This document shows, piece by piece, positions 26,130 to 35,755 of a DNA stretch of 57,697 nucleotides. The DNA is from an uncultured Faecalibacterium sp. (GTDB lineage: Bacteria > Bacillota > Clostridia > Oscillospirales > Ruminococcaceae). The notes beneath the pieces were generated by a model. The model saw nothing but the letters and a program-made list of their open reading frames with translations. It did not search any database and was not told the DNA's origin. The stretch lies in contig CAKSZE010000004.1 of NCBI GenBank assembly GCA_934525325.1, positions 1 to 57,697 of the forward strand, read 5' to 3'. Numbering within the stretch: position 1 is the stretch's first letter; the number at the start of each line of letters is the position of its first letter. A program made the translations under genes and the position numbers.

Positions 26130-26972
26130 TCAAATCAGCTCTAAAGCTGCAAATTCTTTGGCGATGCCGTCCTCGTACACCGAGGGGGCAATGCGGTCGC
26201 AGCGCTGCTTCAGGCTTGCAGAGCCGTTGGCCATACAGACGCTGACGCCGACCACATCGGTCATCTGCAGGTCGTTGTCGCTGTCGCCAAAGCCGATGCT
26301 GTCCTGCAGGGGCACGCCGAGATAGTCGCAGACGGCCTTGATGCCGCGTCCTTTATCAAATTTGCGGTTGATGAGTTCGCCGTTCACATAGCCGCCATCC
26401 AGACCGTCCAGCTTGCTCTCGCAGAACACGAATCTGTCCTCGTACAGGCGCTTCGCCTCGTCCAAGTCCTCGCTGCGCTCCGCGATATACACGATCTTAT
26501 ACAGCGGCTCGCCCTTGTAATCGGCCAGCGGACTGATGGTCATGCCGTCCTCCATAGCCTTGCGCCAGCGGGCGGCTTCGCTGTTCAGATTGCCTGCATC
26601 CCGGTGGGTGAAGCTCCAGCGCTCTATCATCTTCAGGCTGCCGTAGGTGGCATCCCGCGCTTCCAGCGTACACTCCACGCCGTGGCGCTCCATGGCGCTG
26701 CACACATCCTTTGCAAGGTCCGGCTCCATGGGCAGGTCTACCAGCACCTTGTCCCCGCAGAACACATAGCCGCCGGCGCTGCACACCGCGCCGTCAAAGC
26801 CGTAATCCAGCAGCGGCTGGGTCATGCGCAGGTTGCGCCCGGTGCACAAAAACAGCTTGTGGCCGTTGGCGTGCGCCTTGTGCAGCGCCCCGACCGTGCT
26901 TTGGGGGATCAGCATCTCGCCCGGGGGCAGCAGTGTGCCGTCGATATCTAAAAAGATCAGTTTTTGTTTCAT
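26130..26972 (-). CDS. HAD-superfamily phosphatase, Cof type
   Basis: A cytoplasmic Mg-dependent phosphatase of the Cof/YbiV type, probably acting on sugar phosphates or flavin-type phosphates. The 280 residues show motif I DIDGT (9-13, nucleophile Asp9), motif II CTGRN, a C2-type cap domain (about 85-190), the motif III Lys before GIKAVCDYLG and motif IV GFGDSDNDLQM. The upstream LacI-type regulator gene ends 13 bases before this start, so they form an operon and the regulator may control this enzyme. Substrate unknown. Confidence 0.9.
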   Translation of the reverse strand: MKQKLIFLDIDGTLLPPGEMLIPQSTVGALHKAHANGHKLFLCTGRNLRMTQPLLDYGFDGAVCSAGGYVFCGDKVLVDLPMEPDLAKDVCSAMERHGVECTLEARDATYGSLKMIERWSFTHRDAGNLNSEAARWRKAMEDGMTISPLADYKGEPLYKIVYIAERSEDLDEAKRLYEDRFVFCESKLDGLDGGYVNGELINRKFDKGRGIKAVCDYLGVPLQDSIGFGDSDNDLQMTDVVGVSVCMANGSASLKQRCDRIAPSVYEDGIAKEFAALELI

Positions 26973-26985
26973 TTGTTCCTCTTTT

Positions 26986-27978
26986 TTACAGTGAGCCGCG
27001 CTCTACCAGCGTATAGCCCAGCGTGGTCTGGCGCACCGGCGCAGCGTCCGGCCCGGTGTGCTCCAAGCTTTGCAGCAGCATCCGGGCAGCTTCCTGCCCT
27101 ACCTGCCGCTGATAAAAGCGGATAGTTGTCAGGCCGGGCTCTACCACCTTGCCTGCCCAGTTGTCTCCGATGCCAGCAAGGCCTGTATCCTCTCCTACTT
27201 TGCGCCCGGCAGCGCGCAGCACCTGCAAAGCGCCAAAGGCCACGGTGTCGGTCACGCAGACCACACCGTCCAGCTGCGGGCAGCGCGCCAGCAGCTCCTC
27301 CATGCAGCGGTGTCCCTCTTCCATGGAAAAGGCCGTGCAATAGGCGCGGGGCAGACTGTCCGCATTTAGTCCCACCTCCCGCAGCGCATCCTGCACACCC
27401 TGACGGCGGGCAATGCCGGTGGCGGCGTCCTGCTCGCTGCCGCCGATGTACACGATATTTCTGCGGCCATGCTCCAGCATCTTCCGGGTCAGGTCGCGGG
27501 CGGCAGAGCGGTCATCATTATAAACGCAGGGCAGGTCTGCAAAGCGCTGCCCCGTTACCACCACAGGCACGCGGCAGTCTTTCAATGCCTTGCACAGCTG
27601 CGGGCTGGAATCATAGCCCAGCAAAATGATGCCGGCTACATGGTTGCGCTGCAATGCTGTAAGATATTCCAGCTCCATCTGTTCGTCCAGCTCGGTGTTC
27701 GCCAGCAGCATCAGGTAGCGGCTTGCGCCCAGCTCGGATGCAATGCCGCTGATGATCTGCCCCACCGACTGGGAGCTGATGCTGGGCACAATGACCCCCA
27801 CCTGACGCACCTTGCCGGTGCGCAGGGTCTGGGCGGCAGTGTCCGGGCTGTAACCGGTCTTTTCCACTACGGCTTGTATCACGGCACGCTTCTGCTCGCT
27901 GAGGGGGCCGCCGTTCAAATAGCGGCTGACCGCAGCGCTGGAAACACCTGCCAGCTTTGCAATATCACTGATGGTCAT
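26986..27978 (-). CDS. LacI-family transcriptional regulator
   Basis: A DNA-binding repressor of the LacI/GalR family with 330 residues: helix-turn-helix at the N-terminus (TISDIAKLAGVSSAAVSRYLN, shown here only as landmark residues 2-22), hinge helix, and a periplasmic-binding-protein-like sensor domain (about 58-330). ATG 27978 is chosen because the domain begins there and GGAG lies upstream; an extra 17 codons are open but would start inside the operator region. A matching operator sits at its own -10/start region. The effector is probably a sugar or sugar phosphate. Confidence 0.93.
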   Translation of the reverse strand: MTISDIAKLAGVSSAAVSRYLNGGPLSEQKRAVIQAVVEKTGYSPDTAAQTLRTGKVRQVGVIVPSISSQSVGQIISGIASELGASRYLMLLANTELDEQMELEYLTALQRNHVAGIILLGYDSSPQLCKALKDCRVPVVVTGQRFADLPCVYNDDRSAARDLTRKMLEHGRRNIVYIGGSEQDAATGIARRQGVQDALREVGLNADSLPRAYCTAFSMEEGHRCMEELLARCPQLDGVVCVTDTVAFGALQVLRAAGRKVGEDTGLAGIGDNWAGKVVEPGLTTIRFYQRQVGQEAARMLLQSLEHTGPDAAPVRQTTLGYTLVERGSL

Positions 27979-28014
27979 AGGGTTGTTTTCTCCGTTCCCT
28001 CTCCGGTGGCAATG

Positions 28015-28028
28015 TGTAAACGTTTTCA
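28015..28028 (-). promoter_or_regulatory. LacI/CcpA-type operator (cre-like)
   Basis: TGTAAACGTTTTCA fits the cre pattern TGWNANCGNTNWCA and is nearly symmetric around CG. It starts 6 bases downstream of the -10 box, a position suited to repression by the encoded regulator itself or by CcpA. Confidence 0.7.
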
Positions 28029-28033
28029 TGCTT

Positions 28034-28062
28034 ATTATAAATCCGTTTCACATTTCCCGCAA
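28034..28062 (-). promoter_or_regulatory. Promoter of the LacI-type regulator gene
   Basis: Minus-strand TTGCGG (28062-28057), a 17-base spacer and TATAAT (28039-28034). Confidence 0.75.
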
Positions 28063-28174
28063 GAGGTGCAATGACCGTTTTTCTGCGGGACAGTCTGCTG
28101 TTTTTTTGGTTGTTTTGTACAGCACAAACGTTTTTGCTTTCCAATTTACCGCCAGAATCGCAAAAACATTGCAA

Positions 28175-28972
28175 TTACACAAGTCCCATGCTGATGGCGC
28201 GTGCGATAAGCCCCAGCACCAGCGCCGCCAGAATAATGCCCAGCGCCACCCTGCTCTCGCCGCCGGTCTGCTGCTTTTTACTGCGGGATGCCGTGCTGCG
28301 GCTCTGCTTTGTACCGGTGCTGCGGCTGCGGGTAGAGGTATTCTGCCGCCCGGCAGTGCTTTTTTGGCTGCGGGTCTGCTGTGCGCTGCGGGACTTGCTA
28401 CGTGCGGTTGCCTTCCCCTGCTGTGCGTTCTGCGGGCTGCTCTGGCGCGCTTTAAGGGGCTTGCTCTCACTGCACCGGCTCAGGTAATCTTCTGCCTCGC
28501 GGTAATACTGTGCCAGTTCGTTCTCCTTAAAGGCGGTACCGGCGTAGCCCTCTTCCAGCGCCTCGATGGCTTCGTTGAACAGCAGCGCTGCCTGTGCGCC
28601 GTCCGCTGCAACCGCCGCGTGGGCAGCTTCGTTGCGGGCGGTGCGGATGGCGTTGCAGGCATGGCGTGCGGCAGAGGGGTGCGCCGTGTTGCCCAGCAGG
28701 TCCAGCGGGCGGGCGGCATCGGTCTCCGGGTCCAGCAGCACCCGCATACACAGAGTAGTGTCCAGCTGCTGCCAGCTGGTCTTGCCGGTAAGATCCGGCA
28801 TACGGTCGTAGTAATCCGGGCTTTCCTGCTTGCGGGCGGCGATATGCTCCAGCAGCGCATCCAGACTGTGCGCCCCGGGCTTGCGCTCCCAGTGCCAGCG
28901 CAACAGACGGCGGCTGATCTCATCGCAGGCGGTCTTGATCTCAAAAGCCACCTGTAAGGCTTGTTCCGGCAT
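28175..28972 (-). CDS. Tail-anchored protein with a possible HEPN-like domain
   Basis: No known function that I can name. The 265 residues divide into an alpha-helical N-terminal domain (about 1-175), a Ser/Arg/Gln/Thr-rich low-complexity linker (about 176-240) and one C-terminal membrane helix (about 245-263). The helical domain contains RNEAAH (113-118), an RX4H arrangement like that of HEPN domains, several of which are RNases or nucleotide-binding; this is a motif-level likeness only. ATG 28972 has AAAGGA; a frame 15 codons longer is less likely. It is the last gene after ftsH and the zinc-ribbon gene on this strand. Confidence 0.75.
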   Translation of the reverse strand: MPEQALQVAFEIKTACDEISRRLLRWHWERKPGAHSLDALLEHIAARKQESPDYYDRMPDLTGKTSWQQLDTTLCMRVLLDPETDAARPLDLLGNTAHPSAARHACNAIRTARNEAAHAAVAADGAQAALLFNEAIEALEEGYAGTAFKENELAQYYREAEDYLSRCSESKPLKARQSSPQNAQQGKATARSKSRSAQQTRSQKSTAGRQNTSTRSRSTGTKQSRSTASRSKKQQTGGESRVALGIILAALVLGLIARAISMGLV

Positions 28973-29046
28973 GATATTTCCTTTCTGTGCAATGCACACA
29001 AAAGGCGGAGAAGGCACGCTGCCCCCTCCGCCGGGATGAACTTATA

Positions 29047-30099
29047 TTACAGCACGAACTGGTAGTACACAAAGCCGCACAGCGCAATGGCTGCGCACAG
29101 GATGGCCGTAATGGGCGGCACCCAGCGGATCAGCGCTTCCGCCACGCTGTCCCGGCTGTCCTCGTACTCTTCGTCCTCCTCCACAGGTGCGGCCTGACGC
29201 ACCGGAGCCGGAGCCGGAGCCGGACGGCGGGCGGCGGCGGGCATCACGCGGGTGCCCTCGTCTGCCGCAGCAGCAGTGGAAAGCGGTGCGCGGGCAGAGG
29301 CGTCCAGCACCCGGGTAGGCTCCGAGATGGGCTGAACAGGGGCGGCCTTCGGCTGGTATGCCGGGGCTCCCATGACCCGGGTGGGCTCCTCTACGGGCAC
29401 TGCCGGGGCGGCAGGTGCTGCACCCACGATGCGGGTAGGCTCCTCCACCGCAGCGGGCGCTGCCGGGGCGTCGAGAGGCGTTTCCATCTCATCTGCCGGG
29501 GCGGCGGGCTGCAGCAGGGTGTTCAGCGCGTTCTGCAGCAGAATGCGGTCACAGCCGCACTCCGAGCAGTAAACGGTATCCTCCTCGGTGGGGTGGAAGG
29601 CACCGCAGGCGCAGTACCAGCCATTCTCGAACACCTGCGGCTGATACTTGAGCCCGGTGCGGTTCATGCGGGCTTCCAGCGCCTTTTGCAGCTCCGGGGC
29701 CAGACGGCGGGGTGCCGGCAGGCGCACACGCTTGATGCCATCCAGATGCACCACGCGCTTGCCGTTGTACACATTGCACAGCGAAACATCCACGCTGGTG
29801 ATGGCCTTTGCCGTGATGAACACGGCATCGTCCTGTCCAAACAGCTCGCCGGGCTTTACCTGAAGATCCCGGTACTCGAACTTATCCTCACACAGGATCA
29901 CACCGTCCACGCCCTTGCACTTGAAATGGATCTCCAGTGCGGTCAGGGTCACGCGGGAAATATTCTTGAAGGTCAGGCAGACAGCGTGCTCGCCGCTGAC
30001 ATCCCCCTTGAGCAGCTCCACGCAGACAAACTGCACCGGGCTGCCGGGAGTATAGTAGTTTGCACGGGTCTGGGCGACCGGGTTAAAATTTTCCTCCAC
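29047..30099 (-). CDS. Zinc-ribbon, tail-anchored protein with repeated PTRV motifs
   Basis: Not a family I can name. The 350 residues have a beta-rich N-terminal domain (about 15-130), a zinc ribbon (CxC at 163/165 and CSEC at 178/181), a long Ala/Pro-rich disordered region and a C-terminal membrane helix (about 328-348). The disordered region carries four copies of an acid-x-TRV/I pattern: EEPTRIVG, EEPTRVMG, SEPTRVLD and DEGTRVMP, with Thr222, Thr240, Thr262 and Thr283. Regular Thr motifs after acidic residues suggest phosphorylation and FHA-type recognition, but this is inference. Start GTG 30099 has AAAGGAG at 8 bases. It lies 26 bases after ftsH. Confidence 0.8.
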   Translation of the reverse strand: MEENFNPVAQTRANYYTPGSPVQFVCVELLKGDVSGEHAVCLTFKNISRVTLTALEIHFKCKGVDGVILCEDKFEYRDLQVKPGELFGQDDAVFITAKAITSVDVSLCNVYNGKRVVHLDGIKRVRLPAPRRLAPELQKALEARMNRTGLKYQPQVFENGWYCACGAFHPTEEDTVYCSECGCDRILLQNALNTLLQPAAPADEMETPLDAPAAPAAVEEPTRIVGAAPAAPAVPVEEPTRVMGAPAYQPKAAPVQPISEPTRVLDASARAPLSTAAAADEGTRVMPAAARRPAPAPAPVRQAAPVEEDEEYEDSRDSVAEALIRWVPPITAILCAAIALCGFVYYQFVL

Positions 30100-30125
30100 G
30101 ATGCTCGCTCCTTTCCTTAAAAAGC

Positions 30126-32261
30126 TTAGTCCTGCTGCTCCGGGGCGTCCGGCTGCGGCACTTCCGGCTGGGCAGGCTCGGCCTGCTCGGCGGGTTCGGC
30201 ACGCTCAGCAGGCTCCGCAGGCTCTGCGGGCTGCACCGGGGCAGGCTGCACGGTCTGGTCGGGCTGCGCCTGCTCGGGCTTTGCATCCTCGCAGGGAGGC
30301 AGGGTGCCGCCGGCCATAATGGTGTTGAACTGCTCCTCGTTGAGCTTTTCGCGCTCCATCAGAGCCTTGGCCAGCGCATGGAGCTGGTCGATGTGCTCGG
30401 TCAGGGTGCGGCGGCAGGTCTCGTAAGCCTCATCGATGATATCACGGGTCTCGCTGTCGATCTCGGCAGCGGTGGTCTCGCTGTAACCCTTGCCCTGACC
30501 AAAGTCGCGGCCAAGGAAGGTCTCCTCCTGCGAGGTACCGTAGACCACGGGGCCCAGACGCTCGGAGAAACCGTAGCGGGTGATCATCTGGCGGGCGATG
30601 TTGGTGGCCTGCTGCAGGTCGTTGGAAGCACCGGTGGAGATGTCCTCCAGGATCAGCTGCTCGGCCACGCGGCCGCCCAGGCTGGACACGATGTCCTCAA
30701 ACATCTCGCCCTTGGTCACATAGCTGCGATCCTTTTCGGGCAGATACATGGTGTAGCCGCCAGCCTGACCGCGCGGGATGATGGTGATCTCGTGCACGCG
30801 GGGATGGTGCTTGCAGTAGAAGCCTGCCACTGCGTGACCGGCCTCGTGGTAGGCGGTGAGTTTTTTCTCCTCCGGGGTGACCACGCGGCTCTTCTTCTCG
30901 GGGCCAGCCATCACCTTCATGGAAGCTTCCTCGATATCCTCCATGGTAATGGCCTTGCGGTTGCGGCGTGCTGCCAGCAGCGCGGCCTCGTTGACAAGGT
31001 TCTCAAGGTCTGCACCGGCAAAACCGGCGGTGCGCTGGGCAATGACCTTCAGGGAGACGTCCGGTGCAAGGGGTTTGTTGCGGGTGTGCACCTTCAGGAT
31101 CTCCTCGCGTCCCTTGACATCCGGCAGACCCACATAGACCTGACGGTCAAAGCGGCCGGGACGCAGCAGCGCCTTATCCAGAATATCAGCACGGTTGGTG
31201 GCAGCCATGACGATGATGCCATCGTTAGCTTCAAAGCCGTCCATCTCCACCAGCAGCTGGTTCAAAGTCTGCTCGCGCTCATCGTGACCGCCGCCCAGAC
31301 CTGCGCCGCGCTGACGACCCACGGCATCGATCTCGTCAATAAAGATGATACAGGGCATGGTCTTTTTGGCCTTATCGAACAGGTCACGCACACGGGATGC
31401 GCCCACGCCGACGTACATCTCCACAAAGTCCGAGCCGGAGATGGAATAGAAGGGCACTCCGGCCTCACCAGCACAGGCACGGGCCAGCAGGGTCTTACCG
31501 GTACCCGGAGGGCCCACCAGCAGCACGCCGTGGGGGATGCGGGCACCCAGCGTATTGAACTTATCCGGGCTCTTGAGGAACTCCACAACTTCCTTGAGTT
31601 CCTCTTTTTCCTCGTCCTCACCTGCCACATCGGCAAAGGTAGCAGTCTTTTTGTTCTCGTGCTCGTCCTTCACTCTGGCTTTGCCTACGTTCATGATGCC
31701 GCCGCCACCGGCGCCGCCGCGCATCATGGAGAACAGCAGGAAACCGGTACAGCCCAGCATCGCCAGATAGAACAGGATCTCCATCCAGGGGATGGTCTCC
31801 TTGGCGGGCACATAGTCGTACACCATGGGCGCGTCGGGGTTGGCTGCATCGTACTGGGCGATGTAGTCCGACACATGATCCACGAACATCCGGGCGTAGG
31901 GCAGCTTATAGCTGACCGTCTCGGTGCCGTCATCATTCTTCTTTACCCCGGTGGGGGCAGAGGAAGAGGAGGACAGCAGGCCGGAAAGCAGCCCGCCCGT
32001 GGACTGGGTGGTGGTCTGCTCGGCAGCGTTGGGCAACTCCTGTGTGCCCTCCTTCAGGGTCATGGTGATCACGCCGGTGTTCAGATCCAGCGAGAATTTG
32101 GTGACCTGATTGCTCTCAAAATAGTGTACCACCGTGGAATAAGCCATGGAGGAGCCGCTGGCGCTGCCGCCGGTGCCGCCCAGCACCGACCACACCATCA
32201 GCACGGCTGCCAGCACAATGGCGATCACCAGCGGATTGAAACGGGGTTTCTTCGGTTGCAA
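30126..32261 (-). CDS. ftsH: ATP-dependent zinc metalloprotease FtsH
   Basis: Membrane-bound AAA+ protease that degrades membrane and regulatory proteins. The 711 residues show an N-terminal helix (about 10-30), an extracytoplasmic domain with a Ser-rich stretch, a second helix (about 160-180), the AAA module ([43 protein letters not shown]), and the zinc site HEAGH. The tail (about 665-711) is a Pro/Ala/Glu run of AEP repeats, not typical of the core family. I place the start at TTG 32261, 8 bases after GGAG; a TTG at 32270 abuts that site and is unlikely. It follows tilS-hpt, the classic Firmicute order. Confidence 0.96.
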   Translation of the reverse strand: MQPKKPRFNPLVIAIVLAAVLMVWSVLGGTGGSASGSSMAYSTVVHYFESNQVTKFSLDLNTGVITMTLKEGTQELPNAAEQTTTQSTGGLLSGLLSSSSSAPTGVKKNDDGTETVSYKLPYARMFVDHVSDYIAQYDAANPDAPMVYDYVPAKETIPWMEILFYLAMLGCTGFLLFSMMRGGAGGGGIMNVGKARVKDEHENKKTATFADVAGEDEEKEELKEVVEFLKSPDKFNTLGARIPHGVLLVGPPGTGKTLLARACAGEAGVPFYSISGSDFVEMYVGVGASRVRDLFDKAKKTMPCIIFIDEIDAVGRQRGAGLGGGHDEREQTLNQLLVEMDGFEANDGIIVMAATNRADILDKALLRPGRFDRQVYVGLPDVKGREEILKVHTRNKPLAPDVSLKVIAQRTAGFAGADLENLVNEAALLAARRNRKAITMEDIEEASMKVMAGPEKKSRVVTPEEKKLTAYHEAGHAVAGFYCKHHPRVHEITIIPRGQAGGYTMYLPEKDRSYVTKGEMFEDIVSSLGGRVAEQLILEDISTGASNDLQQATNIARQMITRYGFSERLGPVVYGTSQEETFLGRDFGQGKGYSETTAAEIDSETRDIIDEAYETCRRTLTEHIDQLHALAKALMEREKLNEEQFNTIMAGGTLPPCEDAKPEQAQPDQTVQPAPVQPAEPAEPAERAEPAEQAEPAQPEVPQPDAPEQQD

Positions 32262-32300
32262 AAAAATCAACTCCAGTTCTGGATTTTTATAATGGACACG

Positions 32301-32849
32301 TTACTTCGTGTAGACCTCGGGCTTCAGCACGCCGACATAGGGCAGGTTGCGGTATTTTTCATCGTAGTCCAGACCATAGCCCACCACGAACTCGTCCGGC
32401 ACCTGAAAACCCTCGTAATCCGGCTGGATGTCGGCCTTGCGGCGGCTAGGTTTATCCAGGATGGTGCAGATCTTAACGGAGTTCGGGTTGCGCATCTTGA
32501 GCATGGGCACAAGGTTGGACAGGGTGACGCCAGTGTCCAGAATGTCCTCCACGATCAGCACATCCTTGCCGGACAGATCGCCGTCCAGATCCTTGATGAT
32601 CTTGACCAGACCGCTGGTGGTGGTGTTGCTGCCGCCGTAGCTGGAAACCACCATAAAGTCGATATTGCAGGGGATGCTCACAGCCCGCATCAGGTCGGCC
32701 ATAAAGACCACCGAGCCCTTGAGGATGGACACCAGCACCAGATTTTTACCGGCATAATCCCGGCTGATCTGAGCGCCCAGCTCTGCCACCTTGGCCTTCA
32801 GCTGCTCTTCGCTGACCAGAACAGTCTTGACATCATCGTGCATACTCAT
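32301..32849 (-). CDS. hpt: Hypoxanthine phosphoribosyltransferase
   Basis: Salvages hypoxanthine or guanine by joining it to PRPP to make IMP or GMP. The 182 residues have the PRPP loop VLIVEDILDTG (97-107) and SILKGSVVFMADL (41-53). ATG 32849 (MSMHDD) follows AGGAGG; an inner ATG two codons on is possible. Its start overlaps the tilS stop by 17 bases, so translation is probably coupled. Neighbours tilS and ftsH are the usual ones. Confidence 0.96.
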   Translation of the reverse strand: MSMHDDVKTVLVSEEQLKAKVAELGAQISRDYAGKNLVLVSILKGSVVFMADLMRAVSIPCNIDFMVVSSYGGSNTTTSGLVKIIKDLDGDLSGKDVLIVEDILDTGVTLSNLVPMLKMRNPNSVKICTILDKPSRRKADIQPDYEGFQVPDEFVVGYGLDYDEKYRNLPYVGVLKPEVYTK

Positions 32850-34269
32850 TTGTTTTTTCCTCCTGTGTTTCGATCTCTGCATCCAAGTGCAGGATCCATC
32901 TGCTTTCCGTGTCCGGTGCAAGGCCATCGGCAAAGCCTTCCCCACACACCCATAAAATTTCGCTTCCGCTGGCCAGCAGCGGCAGCGTATCCCGCAGTTT
33001 GTTCGGGACACCGGCCTCGTTCATCCACTTGCGCAGCGGTTTGCTCAAACCGCGCCCCGCAGGCCGGAAGCGGTCTCCCGGCTGTCGGGCGCGCAGAACA
33101 AGACTAGTGTACAACGTAGTTATTCTAGCATAATCCGCCCGATTTTTTAAGTCTTTTTTATGAACGACTTGTATTTTTTCTTCAAAATCGGCTTTTAACA
33201 GCTCCGCTTTCCCCTTCCAGCCCCCGCGCAGCCGGAATTCCGGCTGTTTTTCGGGCAAAAAGGGCACCTGCTGCGGCGCGCTCTCCGGCTGCCGGGGCAG
33301 CGCCTGCGGCAGCGTTTCCTGCCGCAGACAGCCGTTCCCGGCGCAAAAACGCACCTGCCCGGTCAGCTGTACTGCGCCGCTGCCCTGCCGCACCACGGCG
33401 CACAGCAGCTGCACATATTTTTCCTCTGCGTCCCGCACCGGAGCCACAAAGCTGTGCAGCGCAGTCTCCAGCAGCAGCGGGTCTGCCGCCTGCAAGGGTG
33501 CCAGCCGCCACGCCGGTGCTGCGCCGGGCAGGCGTGCCGCCGCCAGAAGCTTTGCAGCCCCGGCGGCAAGGTAGGCATCTGCCCGCGCGGCCTTTTCACA
33601 GAACCGTGCCAGATTCTGCACCGCCGCCGCGTTGGTGCTTTCCAGCGCAGGCAGGGCGCTGTGGCGCAGCCGGTTGCGGGCGTAGGCATCGGTGTCGTTG
33701 GTCTCATCGGTGACCCACGGCTGCCCCGCTGCCCGGCAGACGGCCTCGGTCTCGGCGCGGCTCAGGCAGAGCAGCGGACGCAGGTAGCATCCGCGCCTTG
33801 GCCGGATGCCGCCCGCGCCGTGCAGCCCGGTGCCGCGCGCCAGACGCAGCAGCAGCGTTTCGGCTTGGTCATTTGCAGTATGGGCCGTGGCGATGGCATC
33901 TATCCCCTGCCCTTGCAGCTGCGCAAAGGCCGTGTAGCGCAGACGGCGCGCCCAGTCCTCCCCGGCGTGCGCCGGGGGCGGAGCAAGCTCTGCGGCATGG
34001 AACACCCGCAGCGGCACGCCCAGGCGGGCGCATTCCGCCCGCACAAAGGCTTCGTCCCGGTCGGCGCTCTGCCCGCGCAGACCGTGGTTCACATGGCAGG
34101 CAGAGAGCATATAGCCGAACTTCGGCTGCAGCTGCCGCAGCAAAAGCAGCAGCGCCATGCTGTCCGCTCCGCCGGAGACTGCCGCCGCCAGCCGCAGCGG
34201 TGCGCCGGGCTGCAAAAGCCCCTCCCGGGTGCAGAAATCCTCCACCCGGGCAAGAATCGCGGTATCCAT
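32833..34269 (-). CDS. tilS: tRNA(Ile)-lysidine synthase
   Basis: Converts C34 of the CAU-anticodon isoleucine tRNA to lysidine, allowing AUA reading. The 478 residues have the PP-loop ATPase motif SGGADS (32-37), the downstream HVNHGLRG and TAHTANDQAET blocks, and a C-terminal substrate-binding domain (about 395-460, with PGDRF and KPLRKWMNEAGVP). Start ATG 34269 overlaps the dnaB stop as TGATG, so it is translated by coupling; a longer frame inside dnaB is not used. Confidence 0.95.
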   Translation of the reverse strand: MDTAILARVEDFCTREGLLQPGAPLRLAAAVSGGADSMALLLLLRQLQPKFGYMLSACHVNHGLRGQSADRDEAFVRAECARLGVPLRVFHAAELAPPPAHAGEDWARRLRYTAFAQLQGQGIDAIATAHTANDQAETLLLRLARGTGLHGAGGIRPRRGCYLRPLLCLSRAETEAVCRAAGQPWVTDETNDTDAYARNRLRHSALPALESTNAAAVQNLARFCEKAARADAYLAAGAAKLLAAARLPGAAPAWRLAPLQAADPLLLETALHSFVAPVRDAEEKYVQLLCAVVRQGSGAVQLTGQVRFCAGNGCLRQETLPQALPRQPESAPQQVPFLPEKQPEFRLRGGWKGKAELLKADFEEKIQVVHKKDLKNRADYARITTLYTSLVLRARQPGDRFRPAGRGLSKPLRKWMNEAGVPNKLRDTLPLLASGSEILWVCGEGFADGLAPDTESRWILHLDAEIETQEEKTNEYAR

Positions 34270-35669
34270 CAGCGCTTGAAGTCCACATCCATAAAGCGGG
34301 TGTGGGCACCATCCCAGCCCAGCGGCACGGTGCTGGTCTCGCCGTGACGGTTCTTTGCCACGATGCACTCGGCAGTATCGGCATCCACCTCGGCGCCGTC
34401 CGGGTTCTGGCTGGCGTAGTAGGAATCGCGGTACAAGAACAGAACGCAGTCTGCATCCTGCTCGATGGAACCGGAGTCGCGCAGGTCCGAAAGCTGCGGG
34501 CGGTGGCTGGAGTTGTTGCCCTGCTTTTCCACCGCACGGGACAGCTGGCTCAGCGCGATGATGGGCACATTCAGCTCCTTGGCCATGATCTTCAGGTTTC
34601 GGGTGATGGAGCTGATCTCCTGCACGCGGTTCTCGCTGCGCTGGCCGGTGGTCATCAGCTGTAAATAGTCGATGACGATCAGGCCCACGTTGGGGCGGGC
34701 AGGGTCTTGATTCACCCGGCGGATCTTGGCCTTCATCTCGGTGATGGTGATACCGGAGGTATCGTCCATATAGATTGGTGCATCGTGCAGTTTTTCAGTA
34801 GCCAGCGCCAGATACTCCCAGTCCTCGGCACGCAGCGCACCGGTGCGGAAGGCCTGACTGTCGATGCCGGCCTCCGACGAGAGGATACGGTTAGTCAGCT
34901 GCTCCTTGGTCATTTCCAAGCTGAAGATGGCCACCGGCACCTTTTGCTGCATGGCCACGCGGGTGGCGATGTTCAGCGCAAAGCTGGTCTTGCCCATACC
35001 GGGACGGGCTGCCAGAATGACCAGATCGCCCCGGCCAAGGCCGGTAAGCACAGTATCCAGCAGACGGAAGCCGGTGGGGATGCCCTTGTACTTATCCGCA
35101 TCCGGGCCGCTGATCTTTTGCAGATTGGTCAGCGTTTCCACCATGCTGGACGAAAGCGGGGTCAGGGCGCTGGAATCGCGACCGGAGCGGATCTCGTAGA
35201 TGCGCTGCTCGGCGTTTTCCAGCAGAAGGTCGGCGTCCGGCTCGTCCCCTGCGTCCTGCAAGATGTCCTTGGCAACGCCCATCAGCTGACGCACCAGATA
35301 TTTTTCCTGCACGATCTGGGCATAGGCCTTTACGTTGGAGATGCTGGGCACTGTTTCTGCCAGACCGGTCAGGTAGATCTTGGCCTCGTCTGCACTGGGG
35401 AACACGCCATCGGACACCACCGCATCCAGCAGGGTGACAAAATCGATGGTCTGATCGTTGGTGAACAGGCGCAGCATCTCGGTCCAGATCTGGGCATTCT
35501 GCCGGGTGTAGAACATTTCCGGCTTGATGATCTCCACCAGATCGGTCAGGGTATCGGGCTTGAGCAGCACCGCACCCAGCACGCTCTGCTCTGCCTGCAT
35601 ATTGTAGGGCAGATTGATGCCCACGCTCTCCAGATTCAGTTCATTGGAATAACGTCGTTCGTTCGGCAT
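34269..35669 (-). CDS. dnaB: Replicative DNA helicase DnaB
   Basis: The hexameric ring helicase of the replication fork (called DnaC in B. subtilis). The 466 residues comprise the N-terminal primase-interacting domain (about 15-120), a linker, and a RecA-like motor with Walker A GMGKTS (about 213-218), the VIDYLQLM strand (about 318-325) and QLSRAVEKQGN. It follows rplI, with a terminator between them that could reduce read-through. Start ATG 35669 follows AAGGA. Confidence 0.97.
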   Translation of the reverse strand: MPNERRYSNELNLESVGINLPYNMQAEQSVLGAVLLKPDTLTDLVEIIKPEMFYTRQNAQIWTEMLRLFTNDQTIDFVTLLDAVVSDGVFPSADEAKIYLTGLAETVPSISNVKAYAQIVQEKYLVRQLMGVAKDILQDAGDEPDADLLLENAEQRIYEIRSGRDSSALTPLSSSMVETLTNLQKISGPDADKYKGIPTGFRLLDTVLTGLGRGDLVILAARPGMGKTSFALNIATRVAMQQKVPVAIFSLEMTKEQLTNRILSSEAGIDSQAFRTGALRAEDWEYLALATEKLHDAPIYMDDTSGITITEMKAKIRRVNQDPARPNVGLIVIDYLQLMTTGQRSENRVQEISSITRNLKIMAKELNVPIIALSQLSRAVEKQGNNSSHRPQLSDLRDSGSIEQDADCVLFLYRDSYYASQNPDGAEVDADTAECIVAKNRHGETSTVPLGWDGAHTRFMDVDFKR

Positions 35670-35712
35670 AGTAGTTTGTCCTTATCCAAAATCCAAAGCA
35701 TCCTGTAAAGCC

Positions 35713-35741
35713 AAAAAGCGCCCCCTGCTGTGAGGGGGCGC
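35713..35741 (-). terminator. Terminator or attenuator between rplI and dnaB
   Basis: Stem GCGCCCCCT / AGGGGGCGC, 6-base loop, then T5 on the minus strand. It separates two genes usually in one operon. Confidence 0.85.
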
Positions 35742-35755
35742 AAACGGCACACAGA

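Noticed and set aside
28378..28450. Ser/Arg-rich coding stretch as a tandem repeat array
   Set aside because: Low-complexity linker codons without a constant unit length.
30126..30260. Tail of ftsH as a separate small gene
   Set aside because: The AEP repeat region is in frame with the protease and has no start signal of its own.
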